A stretch of DNA of 64,000 nt from Bradyrhizobium sp. LLZ17 (GCF_041200145.1 NZ_CP165734.1:7669001-7733000), one strand, 5' to 3'. Counted from the stretch's first letter, positions 44,899-53,252 are shown. Notes: generated by a model not told the origin, from the letters alone. Numbers and translations: made by a program.

Positions 44899-45063
44899 CT
44901 TCGTCGCTGCGACGACGCTGTCGTGCTTCGAGGCGGCGCTTTTTGTTCGGTTCGACAGGGCGACCTTCCGGAATTGCGAATCCAGGGCTAATCGCGATCA
45001 TAGCCGGAAAGTTCCCGGGGCGGCCAGCGGCGCTCGCGCAGCGACCCGGCGCTTTCCCGTTGG

Positions 45064-45086
45064 TTTGACTCGTCGGGCAAAACACC
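45064..45086. repeat. Dispersed repeat copy A (GTCGGGCAAAACA)
   Basis: TTGACTCGTCGGGCAAAACA with following CC. The core occurs again with variations near 45492, 46791 and 51585. It is a small intergenic repeat of a kind seen through Bradyrhizobium genomes. Confidence 0.65.
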
Positions 45087-45170
45087 TGCAGAGCCGGAGC
45101 ATCCGAAAGATCGCCATCCGGAATTCAGCTGTTCAGGCACGCCGGCTGGTCGGCCGTTAGCGTCTGCGCG

Positions 45171-45356
45171 CTACTTCATGCTGACGAACATGCCCCAGGC
45201 GGCGGCGAGCGCAGCGCCGGTAAAGACCACCACCGGGTTGTCGCAGAAGGCGCTGCCATAGCTGCAGACGTCCGCGCCGAACTGGCCGAGTTCGTGATGG
45301 CTGGCGGAGTAGAACAATCCTGAAAGCCCGAGCAACACGGCGGCGACGTAATACAT
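45171..45356 (-). CDS. Small membrane protein
   Basis: A 61-residue protein: MYYVAAVLLGLSGLFYSASH, then a loop with two cysteines (GADVCSYGSAFCDN) and a second hydrophobic segment VVVFTGAALAAAWGMFVSMK. GAGGAGAG precedes the ATG at 45356. Two spans with a disulphide-capable loop suggest a small inner-membrane protein. No family is recognised. Confidence 0.6.
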   Translation of the reverse strand: MYYVAAVLLGLSGLFYSASHHELGQFGADVCSYGSAFCDNPVVVFTGAALAAAWGMFVSMK

Positions 45357-45439
45357 GGTCCGTCTCTCCTCGGCTGTCTCTGGTATCCTGGCCTCGCCGA
45401 CCATCGGCATTCCGCGGTGGTGCTTCAGCTTGGCGCAGA

Positions 45440-45530
45440 GAGATTTCATTCCGCCAAATCCCATTCGCTGAATTTTAGATAAAGTTTGATATGTCGGGTC
45501 AAGCACCGGCAATATGGCAGCATCGGGCTG
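45440..45530. repeat. Dispersed repeat copy B (about 85 bases)
   Basis: The block GATTTCATTCCGCCAAATCC to GGCAATATGGCAGCATC is closely similar to 46741-46824 along its length, including the GTCGGG core. It lies between small genes. Confidence 0.65.
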
Positions 45531-46051
45531 TGCTGGTGCGACGCTGGGCGCGCCTCTCAGGTTGAATTTGAAGTTCGTGAAAATCTCCGGTCGCTTGCGA
45601 GCGGCATGGCAAGGCGCACAATTCGGGTGATTTGCAAAAGGGAGGTGCAGCATGCTCGCCGTCCTCATTTTCAAAGTCACCATTGTTGGATTAGGCGTCT
45701 TTTTCGACAGTCCTCGCCTACAGGCTCATGAGCGCATAAAGCAAGAGACCGCTCGCCAGCGGCCTCTCATGTTTCACGTCACGCAAGCGAAGCTGATGTC
45801 ACAGGCTCTCGCTTCCGTGCGCTCACATTGAAGCGTGTCCGCCGACGGGTCCCTCATCTGCATCTGCGCTGTCAAGAATTGAAAGGGCCGCCTTGCGGCG
45901 GCCCCTTGCCGGTAAAATCGTTCTACGGAATGGAAATATCAGCCCCGGCAGGATCAGCTTACGGCCTGCCGCCGTCCCGGAAATACCGCACAACTACCGT
46001 ATGGAAGGCTGACCTGATTCTGGCGCTAGGTTCCGTAGCGACTTTCGAGCA
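45531..46051. other. Intergenic region with hairpins
   Basis: About 520 bases without a convincing gene. It contains two hairpins: a bulged one at 45745-45768 (GAGACCGCT with AGCGG and TCTC) and a perfect one at 45885-45904. The rest shows no recognisable feature. Confidence 0.45.
45885..45904 (-). terminator. GC-rich hairpin, possible terminator for the GYD-domain gene
   Basis: GGGCCGCC (45885-45892), loop TTGC, GGCGGCCC (45897-45904) is a perfect 8-base stem. On the minus strand it is followed by TTTCAATTCTT, so it could end transcripts from the gene at 46052-46387. Confidence 0.5.
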
Positions 46052-46387
46052 TCAGCTGCCCGGGGGGCTATAGGACGTGCGCAGCTTGGCCGCGTTCTGC
46101 CGCACCTGCTTGATCTCGTCCTGCGTGAAGAGCCGCGTCAATTTCACGTTCTGAAGCGCGCCCGCCGTGACGGTCAAGCCGGAGATGGCCGGAGCTGCAG
46201 CCGGATCAGGCACGTCGAAAATCACCAGAACGCCAGGGCCGTCGGCCGCGACGCTGTACATCGAGATCAGCTTTCCGCCGGCCGCCTCGATGAGTTTTCT
46301 CGCCGCTTCCTCGCGGCTGGTCGTCGGCTTTTCGAGTATGGCGTTGAGAGCACGTGGTGTGTATTGCCCGGTGAGACAAAAATGCAT
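46052..46387 (-). CDS. GYD-domain protein
   Basis: A 111-residue cytoplasmic protein. It starts MHFCLTGQYTPRALNAILEK, then PTTSREEAARKLIEAAGGKL and ISMYSVAADGPGVLVIFDVP, and VTAGALQNVKLTRLFT, which is the GYD domain (dimeric alpha/beta-barrel-like). Function is unknown; the family is widespread in rhizobia, often as a single gene. The ATG at 46387 has a perfect AAGGAGG ribosome site, which decides the start over an upstream in-frame ATG. Confidence 0.82.
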   Translation of the reverse strand: MHFCLTGQYTPRALNAILEKPTTSREEAARKLIEAAGGKLISMYSVAADGPGVLVIFDVPDPAAAPAISGLTVTAGALQNVKLTRLFTQDEIKQVRQNAAKLRTSYSPPGS

Positions 46388-46740
46388 GGCAATCCTCCTT
46401 CTGAGGTTCATTCACGTTCCCGCCGTTCCGAGTTGCTCGTCACGACGGCCGTATCTGAAAAAGATGGAGTACAATGCCCGCCGTGGGCACAAACGCCGCC
46501 ACTAACTGACGAGACTTCGGCACACCTCGTTGGCGGCTCGGCCGGGAAGATACATCAGACGGCGAGCGCGCAAAAGACGATTCCGGATTAGGATGGTCCA
46601 CGCGATGGCAGCGAAGTACCGCGATGGAGCGATCCGCGGCGAGATTTTCTCTGCCAAGTTGCGAAGGCCTCCTCGCCTCTCGACCCAGCGGACCACGCGA
46701 GGATCAAAGCGCTAGGCAATCGCCGCCGGCGTCGCGCGGG
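46388..46740. other. Intergenic stretch, no convincing gene
   Basis: About 350 bases. A minus-strand frame (46502-46696) ends in RNRLLRARRLMYLPGRAANE but has no ribosome site or known family, so I do not call it. Nothing else recognised. Confidence 0.35.
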
Positions 46741-46824
46741 GAGATTTCATTCCGCCGAATCCAATTCACGTTTTTGAACAAAGCTTGCTCCGTCGGGCAA
46801 AACACCGGCACAATGGCATCCTGG
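46741..46824. repeat. Dispersed repeat copy C (about 84 bases)
   Basis: GAGATTTCATTCCGCCGAAT through CTCCGTCGGGCAAAACACCG to CAATGGCATCCTGG. It is the closest relative of copy B at 45440-45530, and shares the GTCGGGCAAAACAC core with copies A and D. Confidence 0.7.
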
Positions 46825-47046
46825 AAATTCGCGCGTCACCAGTCGGTCCCCCCGCCGGGTTCAGAACCGGCAACCTCCAGGAGGAAGCCGCCTCCCGCTG
46901 ATGCCTCCGCCGTACGGCGCTCATGCCGCGATTGAACCCGCATCCCGTCCGGGCACACCAAAACCAGGCAGCGCTATTGCGTCGGCTGCCGTGACCCGAC
47001 CGACGAGCAGGCACGGCGTGGTCATCGAGCCAGGACCTGGACTTGC

Positions 47047-47376
47047 ATGAGCATGAATCCTTTTATCGATTTCGGGTATCGGCTCCTTGCGTTCGCGGTG
47101 TCGGTCTATTGCGCGCGCAAGCTGTGGTACGGCTACGTCGACCGAAAGATATTGTTCGTCAACACGGATTGGCTCGCCTGGTCGCGGCAGGTGTTTTACA
47201 GGGACACGATGCCGATCCGTTACTGGATGCAAATGTGCGGCACGGGCTTTTGCTCGGTGCTCTGCCTCGTGGGTGTGTTCATGAGCTGGCAGCAGCTGAA
47301 CCCCAATGGGAACTTCGCTGTTTGTTGCGGGCCCGCCGTTGATTTTTCGAACGCGGTCATTAACATTTGTGTATGA
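47047..47376 (+). CDS. Small membrane protein
   Basis: A 109-residue protein with about two hydrophobic spans (IDFGYRLLAFAVSVYCARKL and TGFCSVLCLVGVFMSWQQLN), separated by a YGYVDRKILFVNTDWLAW loop. An alternative ATG at 47053 gives MNPFIDFG. Several cysteines lie in or near the spans. The stop overlaps the start of the next gene (ATGA), so the two are translationally coupled. No family is recognised. Confidence 0.6.
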   Translation: MSMNPFIDFGYRLLAFAVSVYCARKLWYGYVDRKILFVNTDWLAWSRQVFYRDTMPIRYWMQMCGTGFCSVLCLVGVFMSWQQLNPNGNFAVCCGPAVDFSNAVINICV

Positions 47377-47564
47377 ATGCTGATGACCACAGCGCCGACA
47401 GGATGAAGCACGGGGAACTCGCGGACCTTGCCCGGACGCTGGAACAAACGCGTGCGCTCGTTGAGGCAAGCCGAAAGCTGATCGCGCGCAGCCGAGATTA
47501 CCTGCAGGAACACCGCTGGGATCGGACCGCGGGAAGACCAAGTCCGATCCCGCATTCGACTTAG
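47373..47564 (+). CDS. Small helical protein coupled to upstream membrane protein
   Basis: A 63-residue protein: MNADDHSADRMKHGELADLA, then RTLEQTRALVEASRKLIARS and RDYLQEHRWDR. It is strongly helical and charged. The ATG overlaps the stop of the membrane-protein gene by four bases (ATGA). Function unknown; the coupling suggests a partner of the membrane protein. Confidence 0.58.
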   Translation: MNADDHSADRMKHGELADLARTLEQTRALVEASRKLIARSRDYLQEHRWDRTAGRPSPIPHST

Positions 47565-47597
47565 GAACGATAGCGGGCGCGCAATGCTTTTTCGGGC

Positions 47598-47832
47598 ATG
47601 GCGCGTTACCTCTTCAAATTTCTAGACCCGGAGTCCCCCCCCCCCGGACATTCAGGGCGAGGACTTTCCGGACGACGAAGCGGCCTGGCGTGAGGCCACG
47701 GTCTATGCCGGACAGCTTTTGAAGGACGGCGGCGGACGGCTTCGTCCCGGCCAGCAATGGGCGCTGGAAGTCGCCGACGAAGCCGGCAGGGCCATCTTCA
47801 GCATTCAGATCAGTACGGGCGCCAAGCGTTGA
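47598..47832 (+). CDS. DUF6894-like protein with C11 tract breaking the frame
   Basis: The protein begins MARYLFKFLDPESPPPP, and after an 11-C run (47635-47645) continues in another frame as DIQGEDFPDDEAAWREATVY, then LLKDGGGRLRPGQQWALEVA and ending IQISTGAKR. This is the small DUF6894 family frequent in Bradyrhizobium. With 10 C the frame is whole, so the 11th C is either a sequencing slip or a real slippage site. No function is known. The gene is convergent with the Crp/Fnr regulator, 7 bases away. Confidence 0.75.
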
Positions 47833-47839
47833 GGGCGTC

Positions 47840-48652
47840 TCAGTCCGCCTGGTCGCGGCTGGTTTCGGACCGAATTCGCTGATGTCGCGCCGCGGCAGCT
47901 GGCATGATCGCCGTCACACTCATGACCGGTGAACGGGCTAGCTCCAGCGCATGGAGGTAGTCGCGGTTGAACTCGGCCACGTCTTCCAGTGTGGTGCGGT
48001 TGCGCAGCTGCACGACGTGGTTCTGCCACTCGATCAGGCCTTGCCGTCTCAGCTCCTGAAGCGTCCGGTTGACGTGGACGACTGACAGCCCGCACGCATC
48101 AGCGACGTTCTGCTGCGTCAGTGGCAGATGAAAGCTGCCGCCATTTTCCAGGGCGCCGACGAGTTCCAACCGAGCGGCAATCTCGCAAAACAGATGCGCA
48201 ATTCGGCCCAGCGCCTCGCGCGATCCGAGGTTTTCGACCCATTCCCGATAGAGCGCGGCATGGATCAGCGTCTCGCGCCAAAACGCCTGCGTGATCGCGG
48301 GCGAGTCGTTCATGAGCCCCTTGAGATAGGTGTGGGGCACACAAGCGACTGCCGAGTTGCCGACGCTGCAAAGCTCGTGGTCCATGACGGGCAGATGCAG
48401 CGTGTGCAAGTCGGGCATGTCGCCCGCGATGTAGAACGAAGAGATCTGGTTGCGGTCCGAGACCACCCTCTGGCGCGCCAGAAACCCGCTCATCACGACC
48501 GTCGAATGCGTCGGCCTGTCGCCCTGGCGCACGACAAGCTCGCCATTGCCCAGCGTCCTGAGCTTGTACGGCATGCGTGCGAGACTGGCTTGATCTTGTT
48601 CGGAGAGGGCGGCCACCGCCTGCAGGCGCGCGATCAGTTTGCGATGTGGCAT
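47840..48652 (-). CDS. Crp/Fnr-family transcriptional regulator
   Basis: A 270-residue regulator. The cyclic-nucleotide-like domain includes GELVVRQGDRPTHSTVVMSG and FYIAGDMPDLHTLHLPVMDH; the C-terminal helix-turn-helix is LPLTQQNVADACGLSVVHVN followed by RTLQELRRQGLIEW. The cysteines needed for an Fnr iron-sulphur cluster are absent, so it senses something else or nothing. The ATG at 48652 with GAGGGAGC upstream fits the domain start. Such proteins are very numerous in Bradyrhizobium. Target genes are unknown. Confidence 0.85.
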   Translation of the reverse strand: MPHRKLIARLQAVAALSEQDQASLARMPYKLRTLGNGELVVRQGDRPTHSTVVMSGFLARQRVVSDRNQISSFYIAGDMPDLHTLHLPVMDHELCSVGNSAVACVPHTYLKGLMNDSPAITQAFWRETLIHAALYREWVENLGSREALGRIAHLFCEIAARLELVGALENGGSFHLPLTQQNVADACGLSVVHVNRTLQELRRQGLIEWQNHVVQLRNRTTLEDVAEFNRDYLHALELARSPVMSVTAIMPAAAARHQRIRSETSRDQAD

Positions 48653-48841
48653 GAGCGGCTCCCTCACCTTGATAGGCGGGAGCACCATGGTCTCTCAGCC
48701 ACCGACGCCTATGGACGTTAGCCTGGCCGGTGATACCTGATTAACGCACGAGGATTGGCGGAGTTCAACTGGTGATTTACCGAGTGGCGGTTCCATTATC
48801 AGGAACGTGACTCCTTCGCCGTCATTGCGGCGGCAGTTGCT

Positions 48842-49057
48842 TCAGGGTTGCAGCCGCGAGAGCAGACGTTGTCGATCCTGATCGCGGCGTCGCTGCTCTG
48901 CGCGCATCCGTTCGAGTTCGGATTCGGCTTTGGAGGTTTCTTCGTTCTGGCGCTTCATTTCGACGATGAGCGCCTCCTGCTCGGCGAGCCGCCGTTCGCC
49001 TTCGACGACATCGCGCTCCACCTGCCTCAACTCGTCGTATATCGCAGTCGCGTACAT
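48842..49057 (-). CDS. Small coiled-coil protein
   Basis: A 71-residue protein: MYATAIYDELRQVERDVVEG, then ERRLAEQEALIVEMKRQNEE and RMRAEQRRRDQDRQRLLSRL. Heptad-like charge pattern indicates a coiled coil along nearly the whole length. The ATG at 49057 is preferred over a longer frame lacking similarity. Function unknown. Confidence 0.55.
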   Translation of the reverse strand: MYATAIYDELRQVERDVVEGERRLAEQEALIVEMKRQNEETSKAESELERMRAEQRRRDQDRQRLLSRLQP

Positions 49058-49241
49058 GGCGATCCTCGCGCGGCCGTGCTGCCAACGCACGTCGGAGAGT
49101 AGCTTCCGCCTCTTGCAGTCCGGAGCCGCGGCACATGACGTTCAACTCATCACGCTTCTTGAACGTTCCGGCTGATGCTATTTTTTCCCGAGGTTTGCAT
49201 GAGAGGTCGCGCGCGCCAACAAGACATCGAGATGCGGCAGG

Positions 49242-50516
49242 TCAGAGCAGCCACGTCGCCACGAGTCCCGCGCTCGCCGAGAACACGGCGGTGGTGGTGA
49301 TCCATCCGAGCGCGTTCATCCAGCGCGAGTTCACCTTGTCGCCCATGATCCTGCGGCTGTTGGTCATGAGCATGATGAGCAGCAGCAGCGGCGGGGTCGA
49401 AAAGCCCTGGACGATCCCCGACCACACCAGCGCCCGCATCGGATTGAAGCCGAGGAAGTTCAGCACCACGGCGATCGCCGTGAGCCCGGCAATGAACCAA
49501 TAGAACGCCGGCGCCTCACCGGGACGGGCGTGAAGGCTGGCCTTCCAGCCGAACGCCTGCGCCAGATCGTAGGCCGCACCCGCCGTCATGACCGGCACCG
49601 CGAGAAACCCGACGCCGATGATGCCGACGGTGAACAGCACGCTCGCACCCTCGCCGGCAAGCGGACGCAATGCCTCCGCGGCCTGCGCCGCGGTCTCGAT
49701 ATTGGTCTGACCATGGGCGTGGAGCGTGGCGCCGGTCGACATGAGGATGAAATACATCACGGCGTTGGAGAACAGCATGCCGATCAGCACGTCGCGCCGG
49801 CTGCGCGCGAGCTCGGAATTGGACGCGCCGATGCGCTGCGACAGGCGGGTCTTGCCGTCCTCGATCTTCTCCTCCACCTGCTGGTTGGATTCCCAGGTGT
49901 AGATATAGGCCGACAGCGACGTGCCGATGATCGCGACCACGATGGAGAGGAAGTCGCGATCGAAGCGCACCGTGGGAAGCAACGTTCCCCTCAGGATCTC
50001 GCCCGGGTTTGGCCGTGCCAGCAAGGCGGCGGCGACATAGGCGAGCAGCGCCAAAGTGAGCCAGCGGAACACCGAGCGGATCGTGGCATAGGATCCGAAC
50101 ATCTGCAGCGCCAGCAGCGCGGCGGCGACCGCCGCCACGATCCAGGGGATCGGCAGCGCAATGAAGATACCGAGCGCGGCCGCCATGCCGCCGAGATCGG
50201 CCGCGGCTTCGATCGTGTTGCCAATGGTCACGCCCACCAGCACGGCCCAGAGCAGCCAGCGCGGATAGAAATCGCGAATGACCTGAAACAGCCCGCGCCC
50301 CGAGACCTGCCCGAGCTTGGAGGACAGGTAGACCACGGTGAACATCATCGGCAGCACGACGGGCGCGAGCCACAGGATCGCCGTTCCGAACTGCGCGCCG
50401 GCGCTGGCATAGGTGCCGATCGCCGACGGATCGTCGTCGGCCGCCCCCGTGATGATGCCGAGCCCAATCGCCTTTCCGAGACCTTGCTTCTTCTCTGTCT
50501 CGTTGTCGCCCGACAT
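49242..50516 (-). CDS. Nramp-like divalent-metal transporter of the DDDPS type, copy 2
   Basis: A 424-residue membrane protein with about 11 spans, starting MSGDNETEKKQGLGKAIGLG. The first span has GIITGAADDDPSAIGTYASA; the sixth has GTSLSAYIYTWESNQQVEE in place of the classical MPH site. The later RPLAGEGASVLFTVGIIGVG and NFLGFNPMRALVWSGIVQGF segments parallel the first copy at 43639-44898. So the window has two paralogues of the same subfamily, about 5 kb apart. The transported metal is unknown. Confidence 0.87.
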   Translation of the reverse strand: MSGDNETEKKQGLGKAIGLGIITGAADDDPSAIGTYASAGAQFGTAILWLAPVVLPMMFTVVYLSSKLGQVSGRGLFQVIRDFYPRWLLWAVLVGVTIGNTIEAAADLGGMAAALGIFIALPIPWIVAAVAAALLALQMFGSYATIRSVFRWLTLALLAYVAAALLARPNPGEILRGTLLPTVRFDRDFLSIVVAIIGTSLSAYIYTWESNQQVEEKIEDGKTRLSQRIGASNSELARSRRDVLIGMLFSNAVMYFILMSTGATLHAHGQTNIETAAQAAEALRPLAGEGASVLFTVGIIGVGFLAVPVMTAGAAYDLAQAFGWKASLHARPGEAPAFYWFIAGLTAIAVVLNFLGFNPMRALVWSGIVQGFSTPPLLLLIMLMTNSRRIMGDKVNSRWMNALGWITTTAVFSASAGLVATWLL

Positions 50517-50681
50517 CTAGTCCCGTTGCGCTGCCTGCCAGATCCCTTCCTCAAGCGCGCGCCGTGAACAAGGTTCCTGCGCATCGGGGGCGACGAAACA
50601 CGCCTGAAACAGTACTGAAACCAGATGACCCTGAACTCCGCTGCCGTTCGCCCCGACCAAGAAAGCGAAAAGGAGACAGTC

Positions 50682-50786
50682 ATGATCCAGGTCGGTTCGA
50701 CGGAAGAAGTCGCGTTGCTGCTGGCGCTGTTCGGCACGCACACCCAGCCCGTCGGCAAGCCGAACCCGGCACCGCGGCACCGCTGA
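50682..50786 (+). CDS. 34-residue protein
   Basis: MIQVGSTEEVALLLALFGTH followed by TQPVGKPNPAPRHR. The ribosome site AAAAGGAGACAGTC before the ATG is excellent, which is the main support. A hydrophobic stretch VALLLALFG sits in the first half. The next gene starts 10 bases downstream, so they may be co-translated. Function unknown. Confidence 0.45.
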   Translation: MIQVGSTEEVALLLALFGTHTQPVGKPNPAPRHR

Positions 50787-50796
50787 GAGCAAACCC

Positions 50797-51045
50797 ATGC
50801 CCGGCCTCGCCGATTGCCTGAGCTTCCTGCGCTTGTTGATTGCCAGGGGAGATCCGAGAGCGATCCCCTTGGCGACAAGCGCCATCGACGACTATCTGGC
50901 GATGGCGCCGATCAGCGCCGGCCGGCGCGGCCTGCGCGTGCTGCAGCAGGACGCATGGGAGCTGCATGATTCCGGCGTCGGCGTGCAGCGCTCGTTCGCG
51001 GAGACGGTGGACGCTTATATCGAGCGGAGGCTGAAGGAGGAGTAG
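50797..51045 (+). CDS. Small hypothetical protein
   Basis: An 82-residue protein: MPGLADCLSFLRLLIARGDP, AIPLATSAIDDYLAMAPISA and a C-terminal RSFAETVDAYIERRLKEE. It is helical with no signal peptide. It follows the 34-residue gene by 10 bases on the same strand. No family is recognised. Confidence 0.55.
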   Translation: MPGLADCLSFLRLLIARGDPRAIPLATSAIDDYLAMAPISAGRRGLRVLQQDAWELHDSGVGVQRSFAETVDAYIERRLKEE

Positions 51046-51159
51046 CGTGACCTCCGCGGACCGCTCTCTCAGTTCTTTTCGTCCGTGCTTGCGGAAGCGA
51101 ATGAAACAAGGTTCTTCTTGTCTCCAAAGTCGATCTTTAGCTCGACCTGAGCAGACTTA

Positions 51160-51450
51160 ATGTCATCGGCGGAAACGAGGGCCCCAAGGGCCAAACTGGC
51201 GCACCCCGTTCCGCTGATGTTCGACGATAAGACGCTTTTGCTCAAAGAAGCAGACCGCTCGCGGTCGCAAGCAAGACCGCGCACGGGTCGCGGGTGGGCA
51301 AAAGTACGAAGTCGACATGAGGCGAAGAAGACGTGCCGTTCCGCGTCCGCGGTGAAGAAGGCAGTCAAGAAGGCAGTCAAGAAGGCAGTCAAGAAGGTTG
51401 GCAACAGCCGTAAGAAAGTCGAGCGCAAGCTCGGACGCAAGGGGCGATAG
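51160..51450 (+). CDS. Lysine-rich histone-H1-like small protein (doubtful start)
   Basis: A 96-residue frame whose C-terminus has KKAVKKAVKKAVKKV, then SRKKVERKLGRKGR, similar to bacterial histone-H1-like (AlgP/Hc1-like) tails with AVKK repeats encoded by 12-base tandem units. The N-terminal half (MSSAETRAPRAKLAHPVPLM) is less convincing and may be the wrong frame or a truncated piece. The product would bind DNA non-specifically. The opposite strand also has an open frame here, which I reject as a shadow of the repeat. Confidence 0.4.
   Translation: MSSAETRAPRAKLAHPVPLMFDDKTLLLKEADRSRSQARPRTGRGWAKVRSRHEAKKTCRSASAVKKAVKKAVKKAVKKVGNSRKKVERKLGRKGR
51349..51396. repeat. 12-base tandem repeat encoding AVKK units
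   Basis: Three exact copies of GCAGTCAAGAAG (51361-51396) preceded by one near copy (GCGGTGAAGAAG, 51349-51360). It encodes AVKK four times in the H1-like frame. Unit length keeps the frame if copy number changes. Confidence 0.8.
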
Positions 51451-51560
51451 GAACTTCCAGTTTCAGGCTCGACTTGTTTGGTGCCGGCCTGCCGCCAATT
51501 GGTCGGCTGTAACGGCGGCTCTGGCGCGCGAGTCCCCCCGTCGCGCGCCGGGGCCGCTTC

Positions 51561-51618
51561 GGTTTTTCCATAAAGAGCTTGACCCGTCGGGCAAAACACT
51601 GGCGGGTGGCGTCATCGA
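51561..51618. repeat. Dispersed repeat copy D
   Basis: GGTTTTTCCATAAAGAGCTT then GACCCGTCGGGCAAAACACT with GGCGGGTGGCGTCATCG. It shares the GTCGGGCAAAACAC core with copies A to C and lies 120 bases before the left end of the intact IS. Confidence 0.65.
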
Positions 51619-51792
51619 AAAGGTGTTCGGTTCGGCCCGCGCGGAGCAGTCTGCCGCGGGATTTTGTTTATCCAGAGCTTTTATGTCGCCTGTTGCACCT
51701 TCAGCCGACATTCCAAAGCTGGTGATTGAGGTCAGCTTTTGGCCCAGGCCGTGTGAAAACGTTCTGTTTCCGGTGATTCGCGCGATAGGATT

Positions 51793-51808
51793 CCCCGCAC
51801 TTGCGGGG
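51793..51808 (+). promoter_or_regulatory. Hairpin covering the transposase ribosome site
   Basis: CCCCGCA (51793-51799), loop CT, TGCGGGG (51802-51808). The right arm overlaps the ribosome site GGGGAGG (51805-51811) of the transposase ATG at 51816, so folding would limit transposase translation. Confidence 0.6.
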
Positions 51809-51815
51809 AGGTCCG

Positions 51816-53252
51816 ATGAAGCGCTTTGTTGAAGGGGTGGATCGCGGGCAGAGCATGCTGTTTCCGGCATCGCTCGATGACTATGTGACCGTGGATAATC
51901 CGGTGCGAGCGGTCGACGTGTTCGTCGAGAGTCTCGATCTCGGCAAGCTCGGGTTCATCGGCGTGCAGCCATTCGACACGGGCCGACCCAGCTATCACCC
52001 CGGTACGATGCTCAAGCTTTACATCTACGGCTATCTCAATCGAGTTCCGTCGAGCCGGCGCTTGGAGCGGGAATGCCAGCGCAATATCGAGATGATTTGG
52101 TTGACCGGTCAGCTGACGCCGGATTTCAAGACGATCGCTGACTTCCGCAAGGACAATGGCAAGGCCATTCGTGGGGTCTGTCGCGAGTTCGTCGCGTTGT
52201 GCCGAAAGCTTGAGCTGTTCAGTGCCGCGAGCGTCGCCATCGACGGATCAAAATTCAAGGCCGTCAATGCGCGGGACAAGAACTTCACAGAGGCAAAGAT
52301 GAAGAGGCGTCTGGAGCGCATCGATGAGAGCATCGCCCGCTATCTCTCTCAGCTTGAGACCGCCGATCGGCATGGCGACGCGGTGCCGGAGGCGAAGGTT
52401 GAGCGGTTGAATGGCAAGATTGAGAAGCTGAAGGAGGAGGTCATCCGGCTCAACACGATCAATGCGGAGATGATCAAGAGCGAGGACAAGCAGATTTCGC
52501 TGACCGATCCCGATGCGCGCTCGATGGCGACGAGTGGCAAGGATACCGGGATCGTTGGCTACAACGTGCAGATCGCAGTTGATACGCAGCATCATCTCAT
52601 CGTGGCTCACGAAGTGACCAACGTGGGCACCGATCGCCACGAACTCGCTAACATGTCCAGGCAGGCTCGCGATGAGATGTCAGTCGAGACGCTCGAAGTG
52701 GTAGCAGACCGTGGCTACTACAATGGAGAGGAGATCAAGGCCTGCGAGGAAGCCGGCATCACGGTGACGTTGCCGAAGCCGATGACTTCCGGCGCGAAAG
52801 CTGCCGGCCGCTTCGGCAAACAGGACTTCGTCTACGTAGCGGCCGACGATGTCTATCGCTGTCCCGCCGGCGAGCGACTAAACTATCACTTCACGAACGT
52901 AGAAGATGGAAAGGCCCTGCGCCGCTATTGGACAAGCACCTGTAAAACTTGCGCGCTAAAAGCTCAGTGCACGACAGGCCCCGAGCGCCGCATCTCACGC
53001 TGGGAGCACGAGGCCGTTCTGGAGAAAGTTCAGCATCGGCTCGACCACAATCCCAACGCAATGGGTGTCCGCCGTCAGACAGTGGAGCATCCGTTCGGCA
53101 CGATAAAGGGGTGGATGGGAGCAACACACTTTCTCACGAGAGAGCTGCCAAAGGTGGCCACCGAGATGGCGCTCAATGTGCTGGCCTACAACATGAAGCG
53201 CGTGATGATGATCGTGGGCATAGGCGGATTGCTGGAAGCGATGCAGGCGTGA
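51816..53252 (+). CDS. IS1182-family transposase
   Basis: A 478-residue DDE transposase. The N-terminal region is MKRFVEGVDRGQSMLFPASL, then YLNRVPSSRRLERECQRNIE and TIADFRKDNGKAIRGVCREF. The first catalytic Asp is in SVAIDGSKFKAVNARDKNF; the second Asp follows in VADRGYYNGEEIKA; the Glu in QTVEHPFGTIKGWMGATHFL. A C-terminal cysteine cluster (CKTCALKAQC) precedes the Glu. All key residues look intact, so it may be active. The ATG at 51816 with GGGGAGG upstream is the start. Confidence 0.93.
   Translation: MKRFVEGVDRGQSMLFPASLDDYVTVDNPVRAVDVFVESLDLGKLGFIGVQPFDTGRPSYHPGTMLKLYIYGYLNRVPSSRRLERECQRNIEMIWLTGQLTPDFKTIADFRKDNGKAIRGVCREFVALCRKLELFSAASVAIDGSKFKAVNARDKNFTEAKMKRRLERIDESIARYLSQLETADRHGDAVPEAKVERLNGKIEKLKEEVIRLNTINAEMIKSEDKQISLTDPDARSMATSGKDTGIVGYNVQIAVDTQHHLIVAHEVTNVGTDRHELANMSRQARDEMSVETLEVVADRGYYNGEEIKACEEAGITVTLPKPMTSGAKAAGRFGKQDFVYVAADDVYRCPAGERLNYHFTNVEDGKALRRYWTSTCKTCALKAQCTTGPERRISRWEHEAVLEKVQHRLDHNPNAMGVRRQTVEHPFGTIKGWMGATHFLTRELPKVATEMALNVLAYNMKRVMMIVGIGGLLEAMQA

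Noticed and set aside
51340..51400. Regular repeats as a CRISPR-like array
   Set aside because: The units are 12 bases, adjacent and coding, with no spacers.
51069..51599. A minus-strand frame with FLTAFLTAFLTA repeats
   Set aside because: It is the complement of the AVKK repeats; the lysine-rich reading is more plausible.
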